This document shows, in pieces, positions 16,760 through 25,489 of a stretch of 58,947 nucleotides of DNA. Made by a program: the position numbers and the translations under genes. The first letter of the stretch is position 1. Each line of letters begins with the position of its first letter. Under the pieces are notes generated by a model, which saw nothing but the letters and a program-made list of their open reading frames with translations, was not told the origin of the DNA and ran no database searches. This DNA comes from Acetobacteraceae bacterium (GTDB lineage Bacteria; Pseudomonadota; Alphaproteobacteria; Acetobacterales; Acetobacteraceae). The stretch lies in assembly GCA_019750465.1 (NCBI GenBank), contig JAIEOP010000376.1:1-58947 (forward strand), given 5' to 3'.

Positions 16760-17086
16760 TCAAAGCAGGTGCAACACGGTTTCGGCGTAGGCGCGGCGCT
16801 GCGCGACGGTCAGCTCGGAGCGCAGTGCCTCGTCGCCGACGCAGCAACCTGCCGCGTCGAAATCGGCGGCAAGCTTGTGGATCACGTCGGCATCGCCCGG
16901 TTCGGCATGATCCACCCACATGACGTCGAGCGCATAGCGGGGCAGTTCCGCCTCGGGAAGGCCGAGCCGACGCCCCGCCCAGAGCCCGATGAGCAGGTTC
17001 CGCCTCGCCCTGGGGCTCTCGGCCGTTGCCTGCTCCAGGCTATGCAGTGTGATGTCGGCGGCGAGGGCGGTCTGAATCTGGATCAT
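16760..17086 (-). CDS. DUF1476 protein related to F-ATPase inhibitor subunit zeta
   Basis: The 108-residue protein shows the DUF1476 core: ARRNLLIGLWAGRRLGLPEA, then a HAEPGDADVIHKLAADFDAAG segment and a closing helix. The family includes the zeta subunit, which inhibits ATP hydrolysis by the F1Fo-ATPase of alphaproteobacteria such as Paracoccus. The N terminus here (MIQIQTALAADITLHS) does not look like the usual charged inhibitory segment of chromosomal zeta proteins, so its activity is uncertain. The ATG at 17086 is supported by GAGGAG. It is followed by the usp gene 83 bases away, so the two may be co-transcribed. Confidence 0.75.
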   Translation of the reverse strand: MIQIQTALAADITLHSLEQATAESPRARRNLLIGLWAGRRLGLPEAELPRYALDVMWVDHAEPGDADVIHKLAADFDAAGCCVGDEALRSELTVAQRRAYAETVLHLL

Positions 17087-17464
17087 CAAGTGATCTCCTC
17101 TACGTGGTTGTTGCTCCGGCGCCATGGTCCCGTCATGTCCCGCCCGTCGCGATCAGGAACAGCCCGAGGATACGGCGCGTCCGGGCGAACCCGGACACGA
17201 CCGCCATGAAGGCGAGCCACATCCGGGGCGGGATTGCCGGGCCAGTCGGCGGACAGGATCAGGTCGGGGACGTCCATGCGGGCAGCGGGCTCCAGATCGG
17301 GGTACGGCGGCAGCGTGGCGTCGCATCGGACGGGAGGGCAGCCGGGCGCCGTCCCGCGGAAGACATCGCCGCGCCGGCCGCCCTGGGCAAGGCGGGGTAC
17401 GGCCGCCCCGTGCGGTTCCGCACGTGCAAGTTGGGCAGTTCCTGCGCAGCTGCGTCGGCCGTGG
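17087..17464. other. 378 bp without a recognisable gene
   Basis: The stretch lies between the DUF1476 start and the truncated IS5-type transposase. Several frames are open on both strands but none shows a ribosome site with a recognisable protein. It must contain the promoter of the DUF1476/usp pair, although no clear -35/-10 pair stands out. The rest may be decayed sequence cut by the IS5-type element, whose left end is missing. Confidence 0.4.
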
Positions 17465-17799
17465 CGCCCATATGGGACGTGACGGTGTTCACCAAGAACC
17501 GGGACCGGCTGCTGGGGGCCGAGGTCGCGAGCAAGTTCTTCGCCGCCGCGCTGGCCGACCCTGAGGTCAAGCCGCTGCTGTCCTCGGAGTACTTCTCGGT
17601 GGCTGGCACGTTGATAGAGGCCTGGGCTTCGATGAAGAGCTTCCGGCCGAAGGAAAGCTCCGGCGCTCCGCCCGGCCCCGGCCGCAACGGCCAGCGCGAC
17701 TTCCATGCCGAGGAGCGCAGCGACGAGACGCATGCTTCGACCACGGTCCCGGATGCGCGGCTGGCGCGCAAGTCGAACGGCCAAGCATCGAAGCTCTGC
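17465..17799 (+). pseudogene. IS5-type transposase, left half (interrupted by IS66)
   Basis: From about 17465 the frame encodes IWDVTVFTKNRDRLLGAEVA, then YFSVAGTLIEAWASMKSFR and DTHASTTVPDARLARKS, the middle of an IS5-type DDE transposase. The N-terminal part is missing, because the upstream codons have no similarity. The frame is broken by the IS66 element at 17799/17800. Joining base 17799 to base 20306, leaving out one copy of the AGCTCTGC duplication, restores KLCYAGHVVIENRHG, so the IS66 insertion split it cleanly. Confidence 0.85.
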
Positions 17800-17833
17800 G
17801 TAAGCGCGGCGACGAGGCCCGTCTTTCGGCGCG

Positions 17834-18295
17834 GTGGGTAGGTGTGCTGGGTCGGCGTGGAGCAGGGAGCTTCGGGCCGGCATTCTGGTCGACATTAGCG
17901 ATGACGCGAAGGACGGCGGCTATCGGCGTGTAGAGGTTCTGACGGGGCCTGGCCGACGGCGGAAGTGGTCTGAAGACGACAAGGCGCGGATCGTGGCGGA
18001 GACGCTGCGACCCGGCACGGTGGTGGCCGATGTGGCGCGACGCTGGCAGGTCAGTTCGCAGCAGGTGTTCACGTGGCGGCGGGAGATGCGACGCGCGGCG
18101 GTGGCGCCGCTGGGCTTCGTGCCGATCGTGGCTGAGACGCCGGTGAGCGCGCCCGAGACGGTTTTGCCGTCGCCACCACCTTCGCCGCCATCGATTGAGG
18201 TGGAGGTGGCTGGCGCGGTTCTGCGCGTCACGGCTGGCACGGATGCCGACTTGCTGACGACAGTGCTGCGGACGCTCCGAGTCTCGGCGGCATGA
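17834..18295 (+). CDS. tnpA: IS66 accessory protein TnpA
   Basis: This is the first gene of the IS66 element. The conserved part begins at YRRVEVLTGPGRRRKWSEDD and continues with a helix-turn-helix region, ADVARRWQVSSQQVFTWRR, typical of IS66 OrfA. The tail is proline-rich before a last conserved strand, EVEVAGAVLRVTAG. The first 30 residues are not conserved, so the true start may be a later in-frame GTC or GTG-like codon. Its stop overlaps the tnpB start (ATGA). Confidence 0.85.
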   Translation: MGRCAGSAWSRELRAGILVDISDDAKDGGYRRVEVLTGPGRRRKWSEDDKARIVAETLRPGTVVADVARRWQVSSQQVFTWRREMRRAAVAPLGFVPIVAETPVSAPETVLPSPPPSPPSIEVEVAGAVLRVTAGTDADLLTTVLRTLRVSAA

Positions 18296-18648
18296 TAGCA
18301 CCGCCCGCCGGCGCGCGGATCCTGCTGGCGACGAAGCCCGTCGACTTCCGCAAGGGTGCCCATAGCCTGGCCGCGCTTGCTGCCGAGGTGTTGGGCGCCG
18401 ATCCCTTCTCGGGCGCGGTGCTGGTGTTCCGCTCGCGTCGTGCCGACCGGATCAAGATCCTGCTTTGGGACGGCAGCGGCCTGGTTCTCGTATGGAAGCA
18501 GTTGGAGGCCTCCACGTTCCGCTGGCCGGCGATCGTGGACGGCGTGGTGCGCCTGACACCGGTGGAGTTCGCCGCGCTGTTCGACGGCATCGATTGGCGA
18601 CGCGTCCAGGCCACGCGGGAGATTCCCACGCCCAGCGTCCCTGCCTAG
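18292..18648 (+). CDS. tnpB: IS66 accessory protein TnpB
   Basis: The 118-residue product has the IS66 Orf2 signature: ILLATKPVDFRKGAHSLAAL followed by FRSRRADRIKILLWDGSGLV. It overlaps tnpA by four bases and ends nine bases before tnpC. TnpB is required for IS66 transposition, but its biochemical role is not established. The length is normal for the family. Confidence 0.93.
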   Translation: MIAPPAGARILLATKPVDFRKGAHSLAALAAEVLGADPFSGAVLVFRSRRADRIKILLWDGSGLVLVWKQLEASTFRWPAIVDGVVRLTPVEFAALFDGIDWRRVQATREIPTPSVPA

Positions 18649-18657
18649 AATCACCGC

Positions 18658-20256
18658 GTGATGCGCGCCGCCGATGACGACACGCCGAGCCTGCCGGAGG
18701 ATGCAGCGACGCTGCGCGCGCTGCTGCCGGAGACGCAGTCGTTGGTCGACACGCTGAGCACCGAGCTCGGCAGCATCACCGCCCAACGTGACGCGCTGGC
18801 CAGCCAGAATGAGCGGCTCCAGCACCTGCTGCTGAAGCTCAAGCGCCGGCAGTTCGGACAGAAATCCGAACGTCTCCCCGAGGAGCAGTTGCTGTTCGCG
18901 TTCGAGGAGATCGAGGCGACGCTGGCCGGCAACGCGGCTGAGGCGGGCAAGGCGTCTCCGACGCTGCGCGGCAACCAGGCGAAGCGTCGTCGTGCCGGCC
19001 GCGGCCGCCTGCCGGCGCACCTGCCGCGCATCGAGGTCGTGCTGGCGCCCGAGGCGACGGCCTGCCCCTGCTGCCAGGGCCCGCTGGTCGAGATTGGTAT
19101 CGATGCCGCGGAGCGGCTGGACGTGATCCCCGCCCAGTTCCGCGTCGTCGTGACCAAGCGCCCGAAGCTGGCCTGCCGCGCCTGCCCCGGCGTGGTCCTG
19201 CAGGAGCCCGCACCCGCCCGCCTGATCGAGGGGGGCATGCCGACCGAGGCGACGGTCGCGCATGTGCTGGTGTCCCGCTATGCCGACCACCTGCCGCTCT
19301 ATCGGCAGTCCCAGATCCTGGCGCGGCAGGGGATCGAGATCGGCCGCGAGGTGCTGGCTGACTGGGCCGGAACTGCAGCGATGGAGTTGGTGCCCGTGGT
19401 GCGCCGCATGCGGGAAATCCTGCTGGCCTCGGCAAGGCTATTCGCCGACGAGACCACCATGCCGGTCCTCGACCCGGGCCGCGGCAGGACGAAGAAGGGC
19501 TACGCCTGGGCAATCGCGCGCGACGACCGTCCCTGGGGCGGGGCCGACCCGCCGGCGGTGGTGTTCCACTACGCGCCGGGCCGCGGCGCCGAGCATGCGA
19601 AGGCGTTGCTGGCCGGCTATCGGGGCATCCTGCAATGCGACGGCTACGGCGCCTACAAGACGCTGGCCGCGGCGGATCGCGGCATCACGCTGGCATTCTG
19701 CTGGAGCCATGTGCGGCGGGAATTCATCGAGCTGGCAAAGGGCAAGACCGCGCCGATTGCCCAGGAGACGCTGCGGCGCATCGCCGCTCTCTACGCGGTC
19801 GAGACCGACTTGCGCGGCAAGCCGCCCGACCTCCGCCGTGCTGGCCGCCAGGAGCGGAGCCGTCCCCTGGTCGAGGACCTATTCGCCTGGCTGTCGGCGC
19901 AACTGGCACGTCTGCCGGGCGGCAGCCCTACCGCGCAGGCCATCCGCTACACGCTGAACCATCGCGACGGCCTGGTGCGGTTCCTGGCGGATGGCCGGAT
20001 CGAGCTCGATAACAACACCGTCGAGCGCGCCATCCGCCCGATCTGCCTCAGCCGCAAGAACGCGCTGTTCGCCTCCGGCGACGATGGCGGGGCGAGATGG
20101 GCCGCCGTGGCCTCCCTGGTCGAGACCTGCAAGCTCAACGGCGTCGATCCACAGCGCTACTTCACCGACCTGCTGACCCGCCTCGTCAATGGCTGGCCCA
20201 ACAACCGCATCGATGAACTCATGCCGTGGTGCTGGGCGGACCCCGACAAGGTCTGA
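18658..20256 (+). CDS. tnpC: IS66 transposase TnpC
   Basis: The 532-residue transposase has the N-terminal coiled leucine-rich segment (ERLQHLLLKLKRRQFGQKSE), a zinc-finger-like region (CPCCQGPL, later CRACPG), and the DDE core. Probable catalytic residues are the Asp in FADETTMPVLD, the Asp in LQCDGYGAYK and the Glu in NNTVERAIRP. The C-terminal tail, PNNRIDELMPW, is of the usual IS66 type. No frameshift or internal stop is present, so the enzyme appears functional. Confidence 0.95.
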   Translation: MMRAADDDTPSLPEDAATLRALLPETQSLVDTLSTELGSITAQRDALASQNERLQHLLLKLKRRQFGQKSERLPEEQLLFAFEEIEATLAGNAAEAGKASPTLRGNQAKRRRAGRGRLPAHLPRIEVVLAPEATACPCCQGPLVEIGIDAAERLDVIPAQFRVVVTKRPKLACRACPGVVLQEPAPARLIEGGMPTEATVAHVLVSRYADHLPLYRQSQILARQGIEIGREVLADWAGTAAMELVPVVRRMREILLASARLFADETTMPVLDPGRGRTKKGYAWAIARDDRPWGGADPPAVVFHYAPGRGAEHAKALLAGYRGILQCDGYGAYKTLAAADRGITLAFCWSHVRREFIELAKGKTAPIAQETLRRIAALYAVETDLRGKPPDLRRAGRQERSRPLVEDLFAWLSAQLARLPGGSPTAQAIRYTLNHRDGLVRFLADGRIELDNNTVERAIRPICLSRKNALFASGDDGGARWAAVASLVETCKLNGVDPQRYFTDLLTRLVNGWPNNRIDELMPWCWADPDKV

Positions 20257-20297
20257 CCGTCACGCCTACGCGCCATGGGCCTCGTCGCAGCGCTTAC

Positions 20298-20897
20298 AGC
20301 TCTGCTACGCCGGGCATGTGGTGATCGAGAACCGGCACGGCCTGGCGGCCGCTGCGACAACGACGCGGGCGACCCGCACCGCCGAGCGCGACGCCGGCGA
20401 GGCGATGGTGGCAGGGCTCGATCGTGCCGCGCGCAGCACGTTGGGAGGCGACAAGACCTACGACACGCGGGCCTTCGTCCGGGCAATGGGCAACATGGGC
20501 GTGACGCCGCATGTGACGCAGCACACCAATGGCCGGCGCTCGGCGATCCACAGACGGACTACGCGGCACCCATGCTGCGCGGTGAGCCAGCGCATCCGCA
20601 AGCGGATCGAGAAGGTGTTCAGCCGGGGCAAGGAGATCGGCGGCATGCGCCGCACCCTGCTGCGCGGGCTGGAGCGGGTCGGATGGAGCTTCACGCTCCG
20701 CGTTGCCGCCTACCACCTCGTCCGGCTGCCGAAGCTGTTGGCGGCGCCTGATTGACTGGCGCCGCAACAGGCCTCAACGCGGTAGTCCGCGGCGGTTGGC
20801 CACCGAAATCCACGCCCATCAGCCCGCCAAGCACCTCGCAGAAACTACGCCGGCGGGGAATCCAAGCCCTTGGCCGCGAATTTCCGCAGCCTGCTAG
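20298..20897 (+). pseudogene. IS5-type transposase, right half, and right end of that element
   Basis: The frame continues the transposase interrupted at 17799: YAGHVVIENRHGLAAAA, then GDKTYDTRAFVRAMGNMGV, then KRIEKVFSRGKEIGGMRRT and AAYHLVRLPKLLAA, to a TGA at 20753-20755. The element's right end appears to be TTTCCGCAGCCTGCTAG at 20881-20897. The complete element no longer exists because its left third is gone. The CTAG at this end overlaps the stop codon of the last gene of the first Mrp operon, on the other strand. Confidence 0.8.
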
Positions 20898-22582
20898 ATC
20901 AGGCTGGCGGCGACGACCGCCCCCGCGATGGCCAATACCAGGATGGCGGCGGCGGCGCCTTCGCGGAAAACGTCCTCGATCCGGTCCAGATCCTCGCCGA
21001 TGACAGTTTGCGGCTTCGGGCGCGATCGGCGCAGCGACCGCGACCCGGCACGCTCGGCGGCCCTTGCGGCGGCGCTCAGGGCCGCCACCCGGCGTCGCAC
21101 CGGGCTGAGCGCGTCGCCTTCTGGCAGGACGGGCGCCTTCAGCCCGACCGCGACCGCGCCCGCAATCAACAGCGCCGCAAGCGCCAGCGGCCAGGCCTCG
21201 AAGATCAGCGACCGCAGGTCTGCGGCCAGCGGGGTCGTGCCGGCGATCCGGGCGTACAGAAGCCATGGCAGCCACAGCGCCGCACCGGACAGGGCGAGGA
21301 ACGGCAGCGCCATCAGCAGCGGCGGGCGGCAGCGCGATGTCGCCCCTGGCAGCACCGCCAGGCAGCGCGCCATCGCCAGCGCCGTCGTCAGCGCCGAGAG
21401 GCCGATCAGCATGGCCCCGAAGGCTCCGGCCTGGTCCTTGAGCGCCGATTTGACCAGCGCCCCGGCCAGCAGCTGCATCCCGGCCAGCGACAAGCCCAGC
21501 ACCGCCAGCCCCCCCAGAAGCCCCCAGCGCCAGGCCCGCCCGCAGACCGGAGCCAGCCCGACGCCCAGGAACAGCGCCCCCTTGGCCAGCCCGTGATGCA
21601 GCGCGAACAACGCCACCGCCGGCAGCACGGCCGCCGGCGCGCTGCCCTCGGCCAGGGCAAAGCCCAGAACCCCCATGACCAGGCCCATCTGGCTGACCGT
21701 GGAATAGGCCAGCACCGCCTTGGCGCCGGCCTGCGCCAGCCCCATCAGCGCCGCGAGGAAGAGGCCGGAAAAGCCCAGGATCATCAGGACATTGCCCGCG
21801 ACCGCCGCCGGCATGCCCAGCGGCAGGAAGGCCACCAGCCCGAAGATACCGGCCTTGACGATGGCGCCCGACAGCACGGCCGAGGCCGGCACCGGCGCGG
21901 CCGGATGCGCCACCGGCAGCCAGACATGCAGGGGCATCAGCCCGGCCTTGATCCCGAAGCCAGCGATCAGCAGCGGCACCGCCGCGGGATGCGCCGAAGG
22001 CAGGGCAAGGCCCGCGCGAACCGCCTCGATGCCTATGGCGCCGCCCGCCCCGAACGAGGCCAGCATCAGCCCGACCAGGATCGCCACCTCGCCGCAGACA
22101 GCGAGCACCAGATAGACCGTCCCCGCCCGCATGGAGGCGGGCTGGCGGTCATGGATCACCAGCGGATAGGCCAGAAGCGAGACCAGCGCGAAGAACACAT
22201 AGAAGGTGACGATGTCGCCGGCGATGAAGACGCCGAGATTGCCGGCCAGAACCAGGTTCCAGAACAGCGCGAAGGCGGCGGGCCGCCCGTCGTGCCGCAT
22301 GTAGAAGGCGGCATACACCCCGGCCCAGAACCACAGCGTCGCCGCACCGCCGAGAAACAGCGCGCCGGTTGCGCCCAGCTCCAGGCCGCTGTCCAGCAGC
22401 ACGCCCGGCAGCGCGACGGGAACGTCGCGCGACGCGACGAGGGCCGCCGCCAGGGCCGGCAGTGGGCCAAGCGGCAGCAGCAGCACCATGCGCGGCCCCC
22501 AGCCCGGCAGCAGGGCCAGCCCCGCCAGGAGCATCGGCCAGAGCACGGCCAGCGGCAAAAGCAGCGTCGGATCGGCGGTCAT
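20894..22582 (-). CDS. Mrp/Mbh-type antiporter subunit, third MrpD-like (NuoL/M/N family)
   Basis: The 562-residue membrane protein is of the proton-conducting NuoL/M/N-MrpD family. It has about fourteen hydrophobic segments, a conserved broken-helix region GIKAGLMPLHVWLPVAHPAA and KAVLAYSTVSQMGLVMGVLG. The ATG at 22582 overlaps the preceding subunit gene by four bases. A long soluble charged stretch (residues about 480-520) separates the last hydrophobic segment AAILVLAIAGAVVAASLI from the core. The TAG stop lies in the CTAG end of an IS5-type element, so the original C terminus may have been changed or further genes lost. Confidence 0.85.
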   Translation of the reverse strand: MTADPTLLLPLAVLWPMLLAGLALLPGWGPRMVLLLPLGPLPALAAALVASRDVPVALPGVLLDSGLELGATGALFLGGAATLWFWAGVYAAFYMRHDGRPAAFALFWNLVLAGNLGVFIAGDIVTFYVFFALVSLLAYPLVIHDRQPASMRAGTVYLVLAVCGEVAILVGLMLASFGAGGAIGIEAVRAGLALPSAHPAAVPLLIAGFGIKAGLMPLHVWLPVAHPAAPVPASAVLSGAIVKAGIFGLVAFLPLGMPAAVAGNVLMILGFSGLFLAALMGLAQAGAKAVLAYSTVSQMGLVMGVLGFALAEGSAPAAVLPAVALFALHHGLAKGALFLGVGLAPVCGRAWRWGLLGGLAVLGLSLAGMQLLAGALVKSALKDQAGAFGAMLIGLSALTTALAMARCLAVLPGATSRCRPPLLMALPFLALSGAALWLPWLLYARIAGTTPLAADLRSLIFEAWPLALAALLIAGAVAVGLKAPVLPEGDALSPVRRRVAALSAAARAAERAGSRSLRRSRPKPQTVIGEDLDRIEDVFREGAAAAILVLAIAGAVVAASLI

Positions 22583-24054
22583 CGCAGATAGCCCAGCCCG
22601 ACCAGCGTGGCCCAGCCGAGCGGGCTGAAGGACAGCGAGGCGAAGATGCCAGCCCCCAGCGACACCACCGCCGTCACCACCGCGGGCAGGATCAGCATCC
22701 GGTCGCGGGTGGTGGCCAGCTCGGCGATGGCGGGCCGGCCGGGCGGTGGCGGCAGAAGCCATGCGCGGTACAGCAGCGGCAGGAAATAGGCGGCGTTCAG
22801 CAGCGACGATCCCGCCAGCACCGCGACCGCCCAGGCCGCATCCGACTGCAACGCCCCGATCCCGAGATACCATTTCGAGATGAAGCCGGCCACCGGCGGC
22901 ATCCCGATCATGCCCAGCGCCCCGACCGAGAACGCCGCCATCGTCACCGGCATCAGGCGGCCCGCGCCGTCCAGCTCGGCGATCGCCGTAATCCCCATCC
23001 GGTTGGCAAGCGCGCCAGCGCACATGAACAGCGTGATCTTCATGATGCCCTGATGCACCAGATGCACCAGCCCGCCGATCACCGCGAAGGGCCCGATCAG
23101 GCTGGCACCCAGCACGATGTAGCTGACCTGGCTGACGGTGGAATAGGCCAGCCGCTTCTTGAGGTCGCTCTGCATCAGCGCCTGCACCGAGCCGTACAGG
23201 ATCGTCGCCGAGGCAATCGCGGCCAGCGGCACACCCAGGCCCAGTTCGGCCACGGTGCCGATGCCGTAGACATCGTAGATCACGCGCACGATGCCGAAGG
23301 CCCCGGCCTTGACCACCGCGACGGCGTGCAGGAGCGCGCTGACGGGGGCGGGGGCGGCCATCGCCTCGGGCAGCCAGCCATGGAAGGGGATGATCGCCGC
23401 CTTGACCCCCAGCCCGCCGATACACAGGATGAAGATCAGCGTCAGGGTCAGGGGCGGGATGGCGCCCAGATTGGCGGGGGCGGAAAACTCGATCGCGCCG
23501 ACCAGCGATTGCAGCCACAGGATCCCGGCCAGGAAGGCGACGCTGCCGGCCAGCGTGTAGGTCAGATAGATCTGCCCCGCCCGCAGCGACTTGTCGTCGC
23601 CCCGGTGCGCCACCAGCGGCCAGGTCGCCAGCGTCAGCAGTTCGTAGAACAGGAAGAAGGTGATCGCGGTGCCCGACATCGCCACACCGGTGGCCGCCAG
23701 CACGCACAGGTTGAAGAAGCCGAAGAAGCGCGGCAGGTTCGGACCCCGGTCGAAATAGGCGATGGCGTAGATCGTGGTCAGCAGCCACAGAAACACCGAA
23801 AGCGTCACGAACAGCAGCGCCAGCGGGTCCAGCCGCAGCACGAAATCGTAGCCCGGCAGGAATTCGTAGCGCCATTCGAACACCACGCCCGCCTGCGCCT
23901 GCAACAGCAGGTATGCCACCACCAGGAGCTTGACGAAGGCCACGCCGATGTTCGCCGCGTTCCGCCAAGCCGAGAGACGCTCGGGCAGGGCAAAGCTGAC
24001 CAGAGCGGCGACCACCGGCAGCAGGACCAGGAGAAGCGGCGCGAAGGTCATCAT
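22579..24054 (-). CDS. Mrp/Mbh-type antiporter subunit, second MrpD-like
   Basis: The 491-residue protein is another NuoL/M/N-type antiporter subunit. Marks include FFLFYELLTLATWPLVAHRG, GVKAAIIPFHGWLPEAMAAP and LKKRLAYSTVSQVSYIVLG. It overlaps the genes on both sides by four bases. In archaeal Mbh and Mbx and in bacterial Mrp complexes these subunits carry the ion channels; here three occur in a row, whereas a canonical Mrp has one MrpD plus the MrpA N-terminal domain. Confidence 0.9.
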   Translation of the reverse strand: MMTFAPLLLVLLPVVAALVSFALPERLSAWRNAANIGVAFVKLLVVAYLLLQAQAGVVFEWRYEFLPGYDFVLRLDPLALLFVTLSVFLWLLTTIYAIAYFDRGPNLPRFFGFFNLCVLAATGVAMSGTAITFFLFYELLTLATWPLVAHRGDDKSLRAGQIYLTYTLAGSVAFLAGILWLQSLVGAIEFSAPANLGAIPPLTLTLIFILCIGGLGVKAAIIPFHGWLPEAMAAPAPVSALLHAVAVVKAGAFGIVRVIYDVYGIGTVAELGLGVPLAAIASATILYGSVQALMQSDLKKRLAYSTVSQVSYIVLGASLIGPFAVIGGLVHLVHQGIMKITLFMCAGALANRMGITAIAELDGAGRLMPVTMAAFSVGALGMIGMPPVAGFISKWYLGIGALQSDAAWAVAVLAGSSLLNAAYFLPLLYRAWLLPPPPGRPAIAELATTRDRMLILPAVVTAVVSLGAGIFASLSFSPLGWATLVGLGYLR

Positions 24055-25472
24055 GGCGCGGCCGCGCCCGGGGCGGCCCAGGGCGCGGCAATCGCGGACA
24101 GATTGTGCAGCGCGCTGCCGCCGAAACCCATGACGATGGCCAGCCCCGCCAGCACCAGCGGCGCCGCCGTGCGCACCCCGAGCGTCGCAGGCGCACGCGG
24201 CGCCGGCCCGGCGGCGAAGCAGGCCGAGAGCGCCCGGAAGAAATAGACCGCCGCCAGCAGGCCGCCCAGAATCATCACGCCGGCATAAAGGAAGGCGCCC
24301 TGCGCGATCGCCGCGTTCAGAAGCAGGAACTTGCCGGTGAACCCGCCCGAGGGCGGCAACCCCATCAGCGACACCGCCGCCAGGCCGAAGGCGGTCACCG
24401 TCATCGGCATCGACTGCGCCAGCCCGCCCAGATCGCCGATCCGGTCGCCGGCGGCGGCCTTCAGCATCAGCCCGGCGGCAAGGAACATCGCCGCCTTGGC
24501 CAGCATGTGCGCCACCGCATGCAGCATCATCCCGGCCCAGGCACCGGACGGGTCCGGCGCGCCTGCGACCAGCGGAAAGGCGAGGAACAGGTAGCCGACC
24601 TGCGCCACCGTAGAATAGGCCACCAGCGCCTTCAGCCGCTGCTGCCGCATCGCCTGGACCGAGCCGTAGATCACCGCCAGCGCCCCCGGCCCGCCCAGCA
24701 CATGCAGCGCGGTCTGGCCGCTGACGGCCGGAAAGGCCTCGAACCAGAGCCGCAGCAGGATGACGAATCCCAGCTTGACCGCGATCGCCGACAGCAGCGC
24801 GCTGGCGGGCGCGGGGGCGGCGGCGTGGGCGGGCGGCAGCCAGCCATGCATCGGGAAAAGCGCGGCCTTGATCAGAAGTCCCGCCGTCATCAGCCCCAGC
24901 GCCAGCATCGTCGCCAGATCGGGCTGTGCGACCTGCGAAAGCAGGGTGACGTCCACGGTGTTGTAACGCCCCACCAGAAGCGCCACTCCCAGGAGGTAGG
25001 CCAGCGAGCCGACCAGCGCGATCATGAAATAGCGCAGCGCCGCCTCCAGCGAGCCCATCGCCGCCAGCGCCACGGCGGCCAGGCTGACCATCTCCAGCGT
25101 GACATAGAGGTTGAACAGATCGGTGGTCAGAAAGCCCGCATTCGCCCCCGCCCAGAGCAGATAGATCAGCGGCCAGAAGGTCTCGGCCTGGGCTGCGTTG
25201 CCGGCCTTCTCCGGCGGATCGGCCAGCGCGTGCAGCCCGACCGCGCCGATCACCAGCGCCGTGGCCGCCACCATCAGCCGCGCCACCCCATCGGGGCGCA
25301 AAAGGATGCCCAAGGGCAAGTCCCAGTGGCCGACCAGATAGGCCGCATCGGCCGGCACCAGCGCCAGCCAGAGCGCCAGCCCCGCCATCGCAGGCGCCGC
25401 CGGCAGGATCAGCCAGCGCGCAGCCCGCCCCGCCAGCAGGGCGGCCAGCATGAAGCCGAGCGGCACCGCCAC
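24051..25472 (-). CDS. Mrp/Mbh-type antiporter subunit, first MrpD-like
   Basis: The 473-residue protein belongs to the NuoL/M/N-MrpD family: FNLYVTLEMVSLAAVALAAM, LLIKAALFPMHGWLPPAHAA and LKALVAYSTVAQVGYLFLA. The GTG at 25472 is the first good start after the MrpC-like stop; no ATG is in frame nearby. It follows the MrpC-like gene by 17 bases and overlaps the next subunit gene by four. It probably conducts protons or Na+ across the inner membrane as part of the complex encoded by this operon. Confidence 0.9.
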   Translation of the reverse strand: MAVPLGFMLAALLAGRAARWLILPAAPAMAGLALWLALVPADAAYLVGHWDLPLGILLRPDGVARLMVAATALVIGAVGLHALADPPEKAGNAAQAETFWPLIYLLWAGANAGFLTTDLFNLYVTLEMVSLAAVALAAMGSLEAALRYFMIALVGSLAYLLGVALLVGRYNTVDVTLLSQVAQPDLATMLALGLMTAGLLIKAALFPMHGWLPPAHAAAPAPASALLSAIAVKLGFVILLRLWFEAFPAVSGQTALHVLGGPGALAVIYGSVQAMRQQRLKALVAYSTVAQVGYLFLAFPLVAGAPDPSGAWAGMMLHAVAHMLAKAAMFLAAGLMLKAAAGDRIGDLGGLAQSMPMTVTAFGLAAVSLMGLPPSGGFTGKFLLLNAAIAQGAFLYAGVMILGGLLAAVYFFRALSACFAAGPAPRAPATLGVRTAAPLVLAGLAIVMGFGGSALHNLSAIAAPWAAPGAAAP

Positions 25473-25489
25473 CGGAAGGTCAAGCGGGC

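Larger units (their letters stand above)
17800..20297 (+). mobile_element. Complete IS66-family element with 8-bp target duplication
   Basis: The ends are GTAAGCGCGGCGACGAGGCC on the left and, on the opposite strand, GTAAGCGCTGCGACGAGGCC on the right: a 20-bp inverted repeat with one mismatch, of the GTAAGCG type usual for IS66. The element is 2498 bp long and is flanked on both sides by AGCTCTGC (17792-17799 and 20298-20305), the 8-bp duplication expected for this family. All three genes (tnpA, tnpB, tnpC) are open. It sits inside an IS5-type transposase gene. The perfect duplication and intact genes indicate a recent insertion. Confidence 0.96.

Noticed and set aside
17104-17464. N-terminal half of the IS5-type transposase frame as a real gene
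   Set aside because: The frame is open upstream of 17465 but has no similarity to the transposase; the recognisable protein starts only at IWDVTVF.
20870-24246. Very long plus-strand open frames (573 and 625 codons) opposite the Mrp genes
   Set aside because: They are antisense to clear membrane-protein genes, are extremely rich in Arg, Gln and His, and are explained by the strong GC bias at third positions.
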